Under the pieces are notes generated by a model. It had not been told where the DNA came from. It searched no databases and saw only the letters and a program-made list of their open reading frames with translations. Shown in pieces: positions 52,394 through 64,000 of a stretch of DNA of 64,000 nt (the first letter of the stretch is position 1; the number at the start of each line of letters is the position of its first letter). Made by a program: the position numbers and the translations under genes. Source of the DNA: Sclerotiophoma versabilis (lineage: Eukaryota > Ascomycota > Dothideomycetes > Pleosporales > Didymellaceae); contig JAAROD010000090.1 of NCBI GenBank assembly GCA_012274445.1, positions 1,054,001 to 1,118,000 of the forward strand. Reading direction: 5' to 3'.

Positions 52394-54668
52394 TATGGAT
52401 CGCCCGGGTATCACAAGAAGGGGGTCTGGATTTCGAAGTTTAACATGCGTAGCGAACGTGCCTCAGGCAGCGGGTTGAACGAGCGACGTAGTGTAACTGG
52501 GTGCAGAGGTGGGGTAGTGTCAAAGGCGTCTATGGACAGTAGAACTTCAAAAGACATGAACGCGCAAGTCGTGATGTTATGGAACCCCTTGACTTGAGCC
52601 AAGTAACGGCACTGAGCCGCAGCAGTTGCTGGGCGACTGTGCGACTCTTGGAAACCATCAACCGGCAGGATTTCAGGCCAACGTAGAACACTCGAATCAT
52701 TACGAGATTGAAAGCAACCTTGGCGGCGGTGTCTACCGCAATGATTGGCTGTTTCATCTTACCAATGCGGTCGGTGCTTGTCCGAAGGAGCCGTAGCAAG
52801 TCTTCTGTTTGCTATGTAACAAAGCACAGCACACCGTAGAGGGTGCAACAGGCAGGCTGCTTTGCGTTTGCCTGCAGTCTGTCCGGCCCGGAAACGCTTA
52901 GGCTGTGTAGACACCATCATCTAGCGGTCGCAAATACCAAGGCAGCGTGCGCGACAGCAGCTGGAAAGCTGGAAGGAGTGCGTAATGTGGAGTCGCCAAG
53001 TTGAACGACGGATTGGCGCCGCTTGGGGTACACTTGGCGCCGAGACTTCAGGAGATCAAAGTCCGTAGAAAATACGTCCGGTCGCTCGCAAACTCGTATC
53101 GGGGGTCTGCATTGCTCAGGTCTGATTGCGATATACCTCGCGTGTTGGTAAAGAGGATGCAAACCTACTGCAGAAGTCAATCTCAGCTAAGCGGAAAATG
53201 GGACGCAGAGGCTGGTGACGTCAGCTGCTGGCTGCTATCTCACGAAAGAAGACATCTGTGCAGCAGGCAGTCGCTAAGCTCACAAGAAGGTGCTGTAAAG
53301 GTCAGCAATGACAACATCCAGAGGCAGCGAAAGCTGAAGATCAAACGGTTGCTCGCAACTTGACTGACGGATCAACCCTACAACCTTCGGCATCAGATTA
53401 CCTACCGCATTAGCGTGAAAGAGATCGCCCACCCGTTCCTGCTTACACCAGCCGCAATCCTCCACCAGCCACACATAGCCCAATGTGTCGCTCGCACAAA
53501 CCAAGTTTTCCAAATCGGGCGTTACCAGAATGCAGACAGGATGCGGAACCTACCACGCCCGCCGCAAGAAGTGCGAAGTAACGTGCCCATGATGCCTGGT
53601 CTGTCGCTCAACTTCGCCCGCGAAGGCTGCGGAAGTCGGCTGAGATGTGCCCTCGGAGGACGGCATTGTCTCACCTGCTGCTGTGCAAATTTACGGAAGC
53701 CGAAGCCGGGAGTTCCAGCGTGCAAAGTCAAGCCCCAGGATACGCCGATCTCGTGGCCGGTGACGAGAGCGAGATGGATTAGGTGTTATTGCACTGCCTG
53801 AGCTGAGATGTGTTTGCGACCTTGTCCGTGTTCGAGAGGGGCATGTTACAAGACTGTGAAGGCAGTAGTTTGTATTCATTGAAAATGCTTGTTAACGAAG
53901 AGGTAGTTGTGGATTGGGGCGCCCTGACACTCTTCGCAAAACCTGCGATTGAGAGCTTGCCACACCTAGGACGGTTTTACGAAAGTCTGACACTACACGC
54001 AGTCGAAGTTGATACTGTTGAATAGTCTGACTCCTCGAATCACCCTTAACCTCAAAAATGTTCAGTATGTGGATGAGTGCTATGGCCGGAATATGGAGGC
54101 CTTCCGACGAGCGCGCTCAGATCTGGTATGCTTTAAAGAAAAGCTAACGCTATATGCTGGAGTACTGCTATATTCGACCAGTATATGTGCAAGAACTCGT
54201 GCTAGCTGAAGGCGCTGCCCTGTCGATGAGAGATAGAGGACTCGAGCCGTACCCTTCAGCATTTATCTCGAAGGCATCGCCAGCATACTCATACTACGAA
54301 GCCGTGGTCTGGGTACTGGAGACGCTCTAGGCTAGATACGAAACCAAGTTCTTAGATGGCGTCACCAGAGAGATGTGCTTCGAGCTTGGTCTTTACTGAG
54401 CATCTTCCAATTGACCCTGACGCCATAAGATCATCGCAACAGGGTATAAATGCTACCACTATAGACCGCTTTACGGCAAGCCTGCCGTCAACATGGAAGG
54501 GAAATGCAGAGAAGAGAATATTCCATACATGAGCCGTACAATAACCTTTTTTCGCCGACAAGCTGAGATCGAAAGAAGGGAACGCCGCAAAGAGAACTGG
54601 GGCTGCGAAGCTAAGGAGCTTGGAACCACCGTAGAGGCCTCTAGCAAATACGTCTAGTCTCACATTTC
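52394..54668. other. Gene-poor region with decayed coding traces
   Basis: No intact gene. A zinc-cluster relic lies at 53521-53640. A plus-strand frame at 53810-54025 and others on both strands are short and broken. Lower coding character than the rest of the window; no transposon motif recognised. Confidence 0.5.
53521..53640 (+). pseudogene. Relic of a Zn2Cys6 DNA-binding domain
   Basis: In one frame 53542-53604 reads Cys-Gly-Thr-Tyr-His-Ala-Arg-Arg-Lys-Lys-Cys-Glu, then six positions (the last a TGA stop), then Cys-Leu-Val-Cys. This is the fungal zinc-cluster pattern C-X2-C-X6-C-X6-C-X2-C with the second cysteine changed to Tyr (TGC to TAC) and a premature stop. The preceding Arg-Met-Gln-Thr-Gly-Cys also fits the usual Arg-Thr-Gly-Cys lead-in. 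The Cys-to-Tyr change is G-to-A, as repeat-induced point mutation would give, but too few sites remain to judge. Nothing further of the gene is recognisable. Confidence 0.55.
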
Positions 54669-57017
54669 CTACATGCGGACGCGAAGTAGGTAGCGCAGAC
54701 GTACCTGAGCAACATCGTAGGCAATGTACTCGTTGTACTGGAGGTAAGCCCCATCAACGTTGGTATCGCCAGGAATTACCTTGACATCGGGCTAGGAGGC
54801 AGTCAGCACACTTTCAGTCTTAAAAAATCCGCCAAGAGACAACTTACCATCATCGTGCCAGCCAAAGACGGGTGGACACAGCTTGCGTCCTTCCACTGGC
54901 CCGGACCGACCCGACCCTTGCCCCAGGTACTGCACATGCCCTTTGCTTTGGCATCTTCGCCTGCGGTGTACGAAGCGTTTGTGAGCTCATGTACAGGGTC
55001 GCCCAATTCGGCTTCACAGAGCAACAGCAGCGCCGTACCGCCAGACTGGTAGTGGTTGCAATAATTCGCCGACTTGCTTGACATGTCAGCAAGATAGATG
55101 CCCTTGCCAAACATGTATCCGGTAGCGGGAGCTTCCGGAGGCGCAATGCGGAGACCCTGGCCCAAGATTCCAGCAAAATTAGTAACACGAGAACCATGCC
55201 AAAGCAGTCGGCGATTGCTGGAGAGGTTCGCAAACGGACTCTTGTTGAAGCGTTCAAACTCGCCCTTGCGTTGAATGCGGAAGATATCCTGCACAGCGTA
55301 CTTGACGTTGTGCGTTGCGCCCTTGGTCTTCACGAGGTAGTCAGACAGCTCACTGAACTCGGAGCTCTTGGGATTAAGTGCTTCCATCTCTTCCATACCT
55401 AAGGTCTGGAACTGACGATCAAGTTGGTTGAGATGGCTGTCATCCTTGAGACTGGCCTTGAGCATATCGGTGGCCTCCTTCATATCGGACAGGCTTTCCA
55501 GCAAATCAATTTCCCTCTTAAGGAGAGTGTTGTTGTTGATGATTGTGGGTCGGTTGCGTCCGAAGGCATGGGGAATAAGGGAGTAGTATCGGTTGGACAA
55601 CTGCTCAATCTCATGAGATGTCGTGGGGTTGTCGATCAAAGCGGCCAGATCCTTCAACGCTTGGAAACCTCGACTAATAGTGCCCTTGCTGAGCTTTCCC
55701 AGCGGCATCTTCTCGGTATCGTAGTTCATTTCATTCAGCGCGTCTTGTTGGTACTTCTGATTGAAGATAAGCTCGATCAGATTTTGAATCGGCTTGGTGA
55801 GCTTGGATTCCACGGCGGAGTGGGCGCTGTTGTCGCCGCCTGCTCCATTGGTTGTATCACCGCCATCATAATCATCATCTTCAGAGTCAGGGTTGTAGTT
55901 CTTCTCCACATAGGCATCTGTGAATGCGTTAGCACATGTTTGCCTTGGCAGAAAGCTCAGCGTGCGCCCGAGCCAGCACAGGTAAAGGTGTGGGTAGAGA
56001 TAACTGTTTTGCATTCGTCGGAGGCAGCATTACAGGAGTCTTGTATGGCGAAGCCAGCACGGCGCAAGCTGGGGGCGGCCGGTGGGCCCTCCAATTCATT
56101 GCATGGGATATCTGGATGGGTGCACTGACATTTCCCGTTCTTCGGGTCTTCCCCTCGGTCTTCCCACTTGAGACCAGACTTGTCCTTGAACTTTTTTTCA
56201 AAGTTCTTGATTGCGTCTGAAAGTGAGCCGCTGCCGAGCATGGCCGATTTACCCCTCTCGCCAACACGACCCCAACGAGTCCACGTCTGAAAGTGTGCGC
56301 CATTTGGGCTTCGTAGCAGCTGCTTGTGTGTCAGTTTAGAGGTATAAGAGTAGATTTAGATGCGCTCACCTGGACCTTGTAGAACTTGTTATTGTTGGCT
56401 GTTACGTTGGTTTGATTCAGCGAGGCATCCCAGATTAGACTATCGTCGTCGATGTACACCTCATAGTTGGACGAGGGGCAGTACTCGTCAAGAGGAACTT
56501 GGATCTTCTTCGACTTTGCATTCTGGCCATCGCCCACTTTGACTTTCTCAGTCTTCTCCTCAAGGGTTTTACGCTTTTTCGATTGTGAAGCATCCTGGCT
56601 CGGTGCAGGTGAGCCGCTTCCTGAGGCTGGGGCTGAGGCTGAGGCTGCACGCTTCTTGCCGTTATTTGCGGCTGAAGCTGAGGCTACCGCGGAGGCAGTC
56701 GATGAATCAAACGAGTACTGCTTTTCGTCTGCCTTTGTGTTTGACATTTCAGTCTCATCAAGCCAATCGATGCTGACGATAGGGACATCGTTGGCTGAGG
56801 CGGCAGCGACCTTCGTTGACTTGGCTTCGAAGTCTTTGTCGGTAGCAATAAGAATTGCGGTATCTGCTGTGACTTTGGAGGCGATTGATCCACCCAGGCT
56901 ATTGATTCGCCCTTGTACAGCACCCTGTGTGGTTCCGGGAAAGCGTCCAGAAGTAGCGATAGAGTAACCGTCAAGGGGTGAGGTTTTGACCTGCTTCTGA
57001 GCAGCTTTACGAGCCAT
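54669..57017 (-). CDS. Poly(ADP-ribose) polymerase (BRCT-WGR-PARP)
   Basis: Exons 57017-56370, 56319-56130, 55917-54848 and 54791-54669 join in consistent phase (introns 50, 212 and 56 bp), giving 676 residues. An N-terminal BRCT domain (about 15-95) is followed by a Lys/Ser/Ala-rich linker. The WGR domain (about 190-290) contains Thr-Arg-Trp-Gly-Arg-Val-Gly. The helical regulatory domain spans about 340-460, and the catalytic domain comes last. The catalytic triad is present: His in Leu-Trp-His-Gly-Ser, Tyr in Lys-Gly-Ile-Tyr-Leu-Ala-Asp, and Glu in Tyr-Asn-Glu-Tyr-Ile in the small last exon. The enzyme makes poly(ADP-ribose) at DNA breaks. This is the single-PARP architecture (PrpA type) of filamentous fungi, lacking the zinc fingers of animal PARP1. 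Confidence 0.95.
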
Positions 57018-57303
57018 TGTGGCGATTGAAAGTAATTGAAACGAATGATGCTACTACATACAGGTGAAGGCGTACGGCTCTTATGAAGGTGGAAGCTGAA
57101 GTGAGGTCACAGCTCGACGCGGTGGGTGGCCTGACCATTGGGGTTCAGGAACGGCAGGCAGCAACCTGGAATGGGTAAAGCGCGACGCGCTAGTGTGTTA
57201 GGAAGGCGCGGTGTCACGCTCCTGCCTGAAAGTGTGACCGAACATTTAACAGTTCAATTGTCTCTACCCTTTCTCACATTCTCAACTCATTCCGCCTATC
57301 GCG
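57018..57303. promoter_or_regulatory. Shared divergent promoter of PARP and F-box genes
   Basis: 286 bases between two start codons pointing away from each other. A CTCTACCCTTTCTCACATTC pyrimidine-rich stretch lies just before the F-box start, typical of fungal transcription starts. No named operator recognised. Confidence 0.55.
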
Positions 57304-58816
57304 ATGGCGGGCTTACTTTCATTGCCTCTTGAGTTGCTGGTGTACATTTCTTCCTTTGTCTCAACTTCCGATCTCGCAGCTTTGCGCCTCAGCTGCAAAC
57401 AGACAGAGAAGTCGCTCTACGAATGGTTCTCGGAGGAGTTCTTCACCAAGAAGCAGTTCATGCTCACTCAGCCGTCTTTGCAAGTGTTGCTTGACATCTC
57501 TCGACATGTCAGCCTCTCAAAAAAGCTGAAGCACCTCATCATCGCCACCAACGTGTACGATGATATTCCTCTCCGTTTCAGGGACAGCGATGCATGCTCT
57601 AGGTCAGTACACTTGCTGTTCATTTGTTGTGGGACTTCTATTGAGACATTACAGCTATATGCAGGGCTATGCTGATCAGCAAGCATTGCTCAATAATGGC
57701 ATTGACCGCGAGATGTTGACCGAGATCTTCAAAGGGTTGAGCAACCTGGAGACAGTCGATGTTCGTGACTTCTGCGCCAAGCGCGAGCGTGATGGTACCT
57801 ACTGGGCTTCCTGGGGTGCTACGACGGTCCATCAACAGACTGGTATGCGACTACGCGAATCCTATCGCGGAACAGGCTCACAATCGCGATTTGTGTCGCA
57901 CGTATTTTCAAATCTGCTCTATTCTATGGGTGTGGCCGGAAGAACACCTCCGAGGCTCGAAGTACTTCTACGTCAGCAACCCGCTGGACTCCCGGATGGC
58001 GCCTTCCACCTCGCCAACTTCACGTTTCCGGTGATTCGACCCGTGCTGCAAAATCTCAAGGCTCTCTTCCTGACGCTGAATCTATCCGACATGTCCACAC
58101 ATATACATCACACCTATAGCGGAGGGCTGCCTGTAGGAACTATGGCCGGCCGCTCTCTTCGCCACTTTCTTAGCTGTACACCAAACCTCACGCATCTACG
58201 CCTCAACTTCCAGAAGTTTCACATTGCTGACAACATGAAATTCATGGAATGGCTCGCCGCATCTCCTACATCCACGATTGGGTCTCCGCAGCCTACAAAG
58301 GTCACCATAGAGGAGCCACCACCTGTCGATCTTCCCCGGCTTACAGTATTAGAATTTGGGCAGCTGGATGTCAACAGAGATACCCTACTCGCCGTGCTCT
58401 CCAGGTTTGCTCCCAAGCTCGAGCGCCTCAGCCTCTGGCGCATGACTATCGAGGCGGGGCAACCCGGACCATATGACCCAAGGCCTAACATTTGGTCGCA
58501 GTTCTTCACAGGGCTGGCGTCCGTGCCTGGGCTTGAGCTTACATACCTGAAGGTTGGTGCGCTTTCACAGAGTCATCACACAGTGCAGTTCAAGACCGGG
58601 ATGGATGGTGAAGAGAAGTCAGAGATGGTGAGGGAGTACTCAGGAAAGGAGATGAATAAGTTCGTCAAGAGTTTGGCGGACGATGTGGTTGTAGAGTGGC
58701 CACCGGATATAACCATGGATAGTGATGGCAGCAACTCGGACGAAGATGAAGACATGTACCAAGACGAGGATAGCGAAGGGGAGGAAGAGGAAGAGGAAGA
58801 GGAAGACGATGAGTAG
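57304..58816 (+). CDS. F-box protein
   Basis: Exons 57304-57602 and 57655-58816 join in phase 2 across a 52-bp intron (GTCAGT..TTACAG), giving 486 residues. The F-box is at the N-terminus: Leu-Leu-Ser-Leu-Pro-Leu-Glu-Leu-Leu-Val-Tyr-Ile-Ser-Ser-Phe, then Asp-Leu-Ala-Ala-Leu-Arg-Leu-Ser-Cys-Lys. It should bind Skp1 in an SCF ubiquitin ligase. The rest has leucine-rich-repeat-like strands (Leu-Thr-His-Leu-Arg-Leu-Asn, Leu-Glu-Arg-Leu-Ser-Leu-Trp) for substrate binding. The C-terminus is a long Asp/Glu tail. Substrate unknown. Confidence 0.9.
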
Positions 58817-59046
58817 CTGATATTCAATCGCGTGAAAATAAGCTCCAAGCAGCAGAGAACGGCACATGGGAGAACGAAGACATTTGCTACGCTGAAGCGA
58901 ATTTCCTCACAGGTCCCCGACGCATCTGCGGTATGCAGGGAAAATGCCACTGGGAGAGCGCGACATCAACTGTCTGAACGACGCTGAACACAGTTACTAC
59001 ACAGCGCTTTCGAATAGAACAGGATCCCTCGAGGAAGAGAAAGACT

Positions 59047-59604
59047 GTGTGCGACTCCGTGCCGATAGACGGTCATCTGAATATCACAAACAACGTGTGC
59101 AACATCTTCGACCGACACAAAGTTATCGACCACATCAATGGCTCTCAGTCAGGTGATGACCTCGTTCCAATGCCTCAGTCTCGCAACCAGTCCCCATCTG
59201 CCGTAACTTCTGCAAAGCCCACGTGCAAGCTCCGCAGCCAGCATGCCAGCCCACCCGTCAAGGACTCAGACGATGCAGCATTTGAGTTAAGGAAAACAAA
59301 CGGTCCTCCAGCGGCACCTGCAATATCCAGCTCCTTCCCCGGTCTGATCGACGGTGTCGAGTACGAGATCGATGAGCTGGTGGAAGAGCTGGCGGAAATT
59401 ACTGGCCAGAAGACCAAGGAATATATTTACAGTAATTGCTGTTTGCGTGCAACGACAGGCAGGCTCCGTGTTCGGAACAGCTGCAAGTATATACACGAGA
59501 ACTAGGTGGAGCTCTATCAGATGTATTGCAACGCTGTGAAGCTGTGTATCGATGCGGACAAGTATCGTGGTGATTACTTTCAAGCCTTACACAAATCCCG
59601 GTAA
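59047..59604 (+). CDS. Doubtful small gene interrupted by an in-frame TAG
   Basis: The frame from 59047 runs 152 codons, with a helical, acidic end (Asp-Glu-Leu-Val-Glu-Glu-Leu-Ala-Glu) before TAG at 59503-59505. The same frame continues directly after the stop for 32 codons with strong coding character (Glu-Leu-Tyr-Gln-Met-Tyr-Cys-Asn-Ala-Val) to TAA at 59602. The TAG may be a disabling mutation. Alternatively 59432-59505 (GTAATT..CTAG, 74 bases) is an intron, which would switch to another frame ending at TGA about 66 bases on. The upstream start is also unsure. No family recognised. Confidence 0.35.
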
Positions 59605-60390
59605 GGTTTTCAGCAGGTAGATACCCGACCTGGTTGAGCGCCGAGAGTTTAGAGTTGTTGATTGGTAGGACCTAAGTTATTTGTGGGTTATATGTCCAAA
59701 TGCTCAGCTCTGCATTTGAGGGACAATCAAAATCTAGTTCGATTAGTGTTGTGTCAACTCGACAAAGATAGACACCTCGATTCTTTCTAGCGTAATAACG
59801 AGGTTGTTGGAGATGGTCCGGCACTTTCCATTCCTTGTGGTGATCCTTCGCGGTTCTGCGTTTGCCCTCACCGGTTTGCGCCGACCAATCAGATCGCACC
59901 AGGCCAGCCACCATATGTACTTTCTTCTCTTTTGCCTGCACTGCGCCGGAAGTCGATAGCCTTTGCCGCATGAAGATGTTCAGGTTGTGCACTTGGATGA
60001 CGGAGCCGAAGAGGGCGTTATGTCGGCTGCTGTATGGATGATGAGTGGTACAGTTGCGCGTCACGCGCGCGGGGTCGTCAGGACAGCATGGCTGAAGAAG
60101 ACGTTGATCAGGAGAGCTACATCAAATTTTCTATCGTTCTCATCGCCAGGAAAAAGATCCAACGGTAAGACTGAGATCGTGGATGTACATAGAGATATAT
60201 GACACGGGTTGTTGTTGTTACCTCAGTTCCGGTGGCCCTTGCTGTCTAATCTTTGACCGGTGGAGCCGTCCTTGGCACTAGCGCTCACCGGTTCTGCCTT
60301 GCGGTGCGCCATAACAACACCTTGTGCGCCGCTCAACAATCATCACATTCGTTTGCTCGAGATCCTGAGGACGTTTGTGTCGGCGCGAAG
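59605..60390. other. Intergenic, no supported gene
   Basis: A minus-strand frame at 59672-60064 has its first ATG at 59971 (99 codons) and no recognised domain. The rest is promoter of PepP, whose frame is open upstream without another ATG. Confidence 0.5.
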
Positions 60391-63143
60391 ATGGAAGCTC
60401 TTGATGGAATGGATCTTGCTGCAAGGTTGAGCATGGAGGCGAAAGAGTACTGGGTCCATTTGGACGTTGAGAGCTCGCTTGAGAAGTATCCAGGTGAGTG
60501 TGAAAACAATCGCAGCGACTAATTACTAATCCCTTGATTATAGCGAAACAGCATGCTCATCGCGTGCAGGAAAAACTGGGTGTCGACAAGGGTTTGATCT
60601 ATCTAGCCGGTCAACCAGCGAAGAACAATGAAGATAGCGATATGCCAGCACCGTTTCGGCAACGGAGATATTTCTATTATCTCACCGGGTGCGTAGCACA
60701 ATCTTCTTGAAAGAGACGTTGCTGATGACGGAAAGATGCATTGAGCCGTCGTGCCACATGACCTATGACATCCGACATGACACCCTGTCCCTCTTTATAC
60801 CCAGGATCGATCCCAAGCGTGTCATCTGGAACGGACATGGGTCTACTCTTGCTGAAGCTGTTGAAAAGTATGACATTGATGAAGTTTATTATGTTGATGA
60901 ACTCGGCGATGTCATTAGGGACTGGAACAGCTATCATGGTGGACACGGCAGCGACATCTACGTTCTGCACAACGGCCAGCTCCCGCGCATACCCGGACTC
61001 CACGCTATCATTGACTCTGAGTCGCTCCAGCCAGCGATGAATGCAGCGAGAATGATCAAGGATGAGCATGAGATTAGCTTAATTCGCAGAGCCAACGATA
61101 TCAGCTCAGAGGCACATAAAAAGGTGCTTGCAAACATTTTGAAGTTCAAGAATGAGGCGCAAGTTGAGGGCTTGTTCCTGGATGTCTGCATCTCACACCA
61201 GGCTAAGCAACAAGCGTACGATCCTATTGCCGCATCTGGTCCCAATGCTGGAACTCTACATTACGACGCAAACAATGAGAACTTCAACGATCGCCAGCTC
61301 ATGTGCCTTGATGCCGGCTGCGAATTCGAGCTGTACGCCAGTGACATCACGCGTACCTTCCCACTTGCCAAATCGTGGCCGAGCGAAGAGGCTGAAAATA
61401 TTTATAAGTTGGTCGAACGTATGCAGGAAAGCTGTATCGAGCGTCTGGCACCCGGCGTGCGATATCTTGATCTTCACGTTCTGGCGCATCAGATCGCAAT
61501 TGATGGGCTTCTCGAGCTAGGCATACTACACAACGGGACCAAAGAAGAGATCTACGCTGCAGGCACAAGCAAAGCATTCTTCCCGCATGGCCTGGGCCAC
61601 CACGTTGGATTGGAAGTGCATGATGTCGGACAGGCTGAGCTCATGAGCGTCAGGAGGGGCAAAGCTGTGCTTGAACAGGTGAGGCACATATCACATGCAT
61701 AAGTGTATACCAACGGGGACCACGGAACTAATTGTTTGCAGGCGCCATCACTATTTCCAAAGAACTTTCATACACCAGTCTACGATCCTGTCCTTTGCCA
61801 TGCACCCACGGACGTGCAAAGCAGTCAGCTTGAAGAGGGCATGGTTGTCACTGTGGAGCCAGGGATGTGAGTATCGTTTCCGGCTTCAAGTATGGTATCG
61901 TAGAACTAACACGATCAGATATTTCTCCATCTACGTACTTCAACACTTCTACCTGCCGTCGCCGATACACTCGCGATTCATTAATCTAGAAGCTTTGCAA
62001 CGTTATATGCCCGTTGGTGGCGTTCGAATTGAAGACGATATTCTCATCACCTCCAAGGGCTATGAGAATCTTACCAAGGCACCGAAGGGCGACGCCATGT
62101 TCGACATTATTCGAGGAAACACGTCAGTCTCTGATACCGTACAAAAACCAGCTGCTGTAAGCACACATGAGCCATCACTATTCCGCGCACCCGGATGCCC
62201 ACTTCCGACCACGCGTCCAGGAGTACAACCAATCAAACGTGCAGCGACTATGCCAGACCGAACCACTCAGAATCAGCATAGCGGAAATGGTCGCCGTGAT
62301 CACGGACTAAACTTCAGACGCTCCATGACGACCGATGAGCGTGTTCAGCATTGGCGGCAGTCATGCCAGCAGGCCTCGCTACAACACTCAGCACCTAGCC
62401 AGGAGAAGCCTGTGACTATGTGTGGGACTTTCTGTGACAAGTTCGAGCATATCTTCGTTGGCGACGGTCGTCGTAGCCTACCTCCGCAAGCACAAGGGCT
62501 ACCGAACTGCATGGACTGCGCTATTCTTGCCCAAACGCTGGACCGACTTCGACAAAATTTGTCAATGTCGAAGCACAGCTCTGTAACGCAGGCATGCAAC
62601 CGACAAGACGTGCTCATGGGTCCTGCCTACAACTTCTTAGCGCCGCATACGGTGGATGCAGCGTTGAACACAAGACCTTTTGGGGTTAGTGCAGCACGGA
62701 ATAAGAACACTATGTGCGCAGATGTATTGCAATTAGGCAACAATGTTTGCCGGATTCCTTCAGCACCGGAACAAAAGCCTCTTCAACAGATAAGAGCTAA
62801 TCTCCCCGCTTCTTGTGCTTCATTGCCAGAGGACACGCGACCAACTTGCCCTCGTAACAAAGTTGTATTGCAAGATACCTTCGTTGTTCCCCATAGAGCT
62901 TTCGATCACCCAGAACCAGAGCAATACTACCGGGACCATATACCATACGCACCACGGCGCTTAGACATAGACACATTAGGACAGCAAGATCCCGCACATG
63001 CCGTAGACTTGCGCTCATTGGGCAATTCAGAATACCCATCTGAGAGGTCACAAGTCTCCATACCTATCAGGACACGCCTGTCACGGCAGCAAAAACAGCG
63101 CCGACTGAGTAACTACACCGATGATCGTGACTGGATGCCATGA
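60391..63143 (+). CDS. pepP: Xaa-Pro aminopeptidase PepP with long C-terminal extension
   Basis: Exons 60391-60493, 60544-60688, 60736-61678, 61742-61866 and 61919-63143 join in consistent phase (introns 47-63 bp), giving 846 residues. Residues 1-505 are a complete aminopeptidase P, cytosolic, cutting the first residue before proline with two Mn ions. The pita-bread (M24) metal ligands are present: Asp in Leu-Asp-Ala-Gly, Asp in Ser-Asp-Ile-Thr-Arg, His in Gly-Leu-Gly-His-His, Glu in Val-Glu-Pro-Gly-Ile, and Glu in Gly-Gly-Val-Arg-Ile-Glu-Asp-Asp. Residues 506-846 are an open-frame extension with no known domain. It has several cysteines (Cys-Gly-Thr-Phe-Cys, Cys-Met-Asp-Cys), many Arg/Gln/Pro and an Arg-rich tail. 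Usual fungal PepP ends near 465-500. A GTAAGC directly after codon 520 could be a donor to a shorter form. Confidence 0.92.
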
Positions 63144-64000
63144 ATCATCAGTACCATCCAAACATGTTGCCTGTTATTCCACATCTGTACTACGTTTAGA
63201 ATATGATTATACGTTATAATGAACTACGATGAGTTCCGAGTCTAAAGACGTTTCATGTTCAGATGGCATCAATTTTAACGAATATTTACACTGATCTTTC
63301 AGGCTCGCCAAACCTTGACAGTCCACATGGACCTCACTCATTATTGCCTACGTCCCGCAATCTCAGTTCCCCGCCATATATCCATCACCAATGCATTTGC
63401 ATTAGATCTGCTCCTAAGAGCATTCACCGACATGCAGCTTCAAATTCCAGACACGAGAATGCATTGGAAATCTCACGGGCCGTCAAGCCCCTAGGTTCTT
63501 CTGCCTTTAGACAAACTCGTTTAATAACTTCTCTGGCTAGTTTGCATTTCTAGATCGTGCGGGGATGGGGGGGGGGGGGGCAATTAGAATGTCACGGATT
63601 ATAGTAGACAAGACACAATGAGAAATAGTAGAAGATAGAGGTTCTGTCGCAAGCGTAGAACATATGAATTGCTACCGAGGTAAGAGCGGGTTGAACCCCT
63701 CTCTGTAATGAAGGATATTTTAGCCTATGTTTCGGCATGCTTTCCGCCGATTCTGGTAGAAAGGCCTGACAGCAGGCTGATTAGGCAATACTTTGTGTCA
63801 GGCCGTTGGCTAAAAATTACAAGCATGTGGCCACAGGCCATCTCTGACTAGGTTAGTAGATACTAATCTCGCCGAGGGACTCGAAATTGAGTGAGTATTG
63901 CTTACTGTTTGGTTGCTCGATGTAGTGGGCTAGAGCTGTTGTCGGGCACTTTGTATGTATCAACTTAACAGTAAAGTGGAAGACTCTTAGAGGCACCTTA
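63144..64000. other. Intergenic end of the window
   Basis: 3' region of PepP. A 96-codon frame at 63263-63553 has no domain. A run of 14 G lies at 63567-63580. An inverted repeat (GGCCTGACA near 63762, TGTCAGGCC near 63797) could form a 9-base-pair stem. Confidence 0.5.
63567..63580. repeat. Poly-G run, 14 bases
   Basis: Fourteen uninterrupted G after GGGGAT. Such runs are slippage-prone and may be miscounted in assembly. Confidence 0.85.

Noticed and set aside
63740..63830. GGCCTGACA inverted repeat as a mobile-element end
   Set aside because: Only nine matching bases with a loop of about 27, and no coding element beside it.

Overview
The window is nuclear DNA of a filamentous ascomycete. 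Most genes carry short introns (44-65 bp, longest about 212 bp) with GT..AG ends and CTAAC/CTGAC-like branch sites. The gene set is typically fungal: HET proteins, Zn2Cys6 factor, Atg27, GH76 cell-wall enzyme, F-box and BTB proteins. The mix suggests Dothideomycetes, perhaps Pleosporales, but that is inference; no rRNA or marker gene is present. I found no tRNA, CRISPR array or intact transposon. All exon joins were worked out by eye from splice signals and reading-frame phase.

Layout. 0-4.2 kb: an accessory-looking end with a three-exon small secreted cysteine-rich protein (45-383), an orphan cysteine-containing exon, diverged direct repeats, and a stand-alone adenylation enzyme. 5.5-13.1 kb: a small uncharacterised gene, a vWA protein, a BTB protein, an F-box-like membrane protein and a cupin. 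13.7-18.8 kb: a ubiquitin C-terminal hydrolase followed by a decayed copy of its own 3' third, then a protein kinase and a coiled-coil-tailed protein. 19.8-28.9 kb: Atg27, a Ser/Thr-rich protein, an MDR oxidoreductase, an SRA-YDG protein and LSm7. 30.2-35.1 kb: a Zn2Cys6 regulator and the rRNA methyltransferase Rcm1/NSUN5. 35.6-41.7 kb: a broken HET gene, repeat-rich DNA and a His-Asp-repeat protein. 41.7-49.4 kb: a 1,383-residue protein with nine glycine-rich repeats and a HET gene with a homopolymer frameshift. 49.8-52.4 kb: a small membrane or secreted protein and a GPI-type GH76 enzyme. 52.4-54.7 kb: decayed DNA holding a Zn2Cys6 relic. 54.7-63.1 kb: a BRCT-WGR-PARP protein divergent from an F-box protein, a doubtful small gene, and an Xaa-Pro aminopeptidase with a 341-residue C-terminal extension.

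The genes do not form an obvious pathway cluster. Housekeeping genes (Atg27, LSm7, Rcm1, PARP, PepP, UCH) alternate with fast-evolving or decaying loci (HET genes, effector-like genes, relics). The relics show G-to-A type changes that would fit repeat-induced point mutation, though this was not measured. The most unusual items are the secreted cysteine-rich gene, the tandem UCH relic, the SRA-YDG protein, the glycine-repeat protein and the extended PepP.
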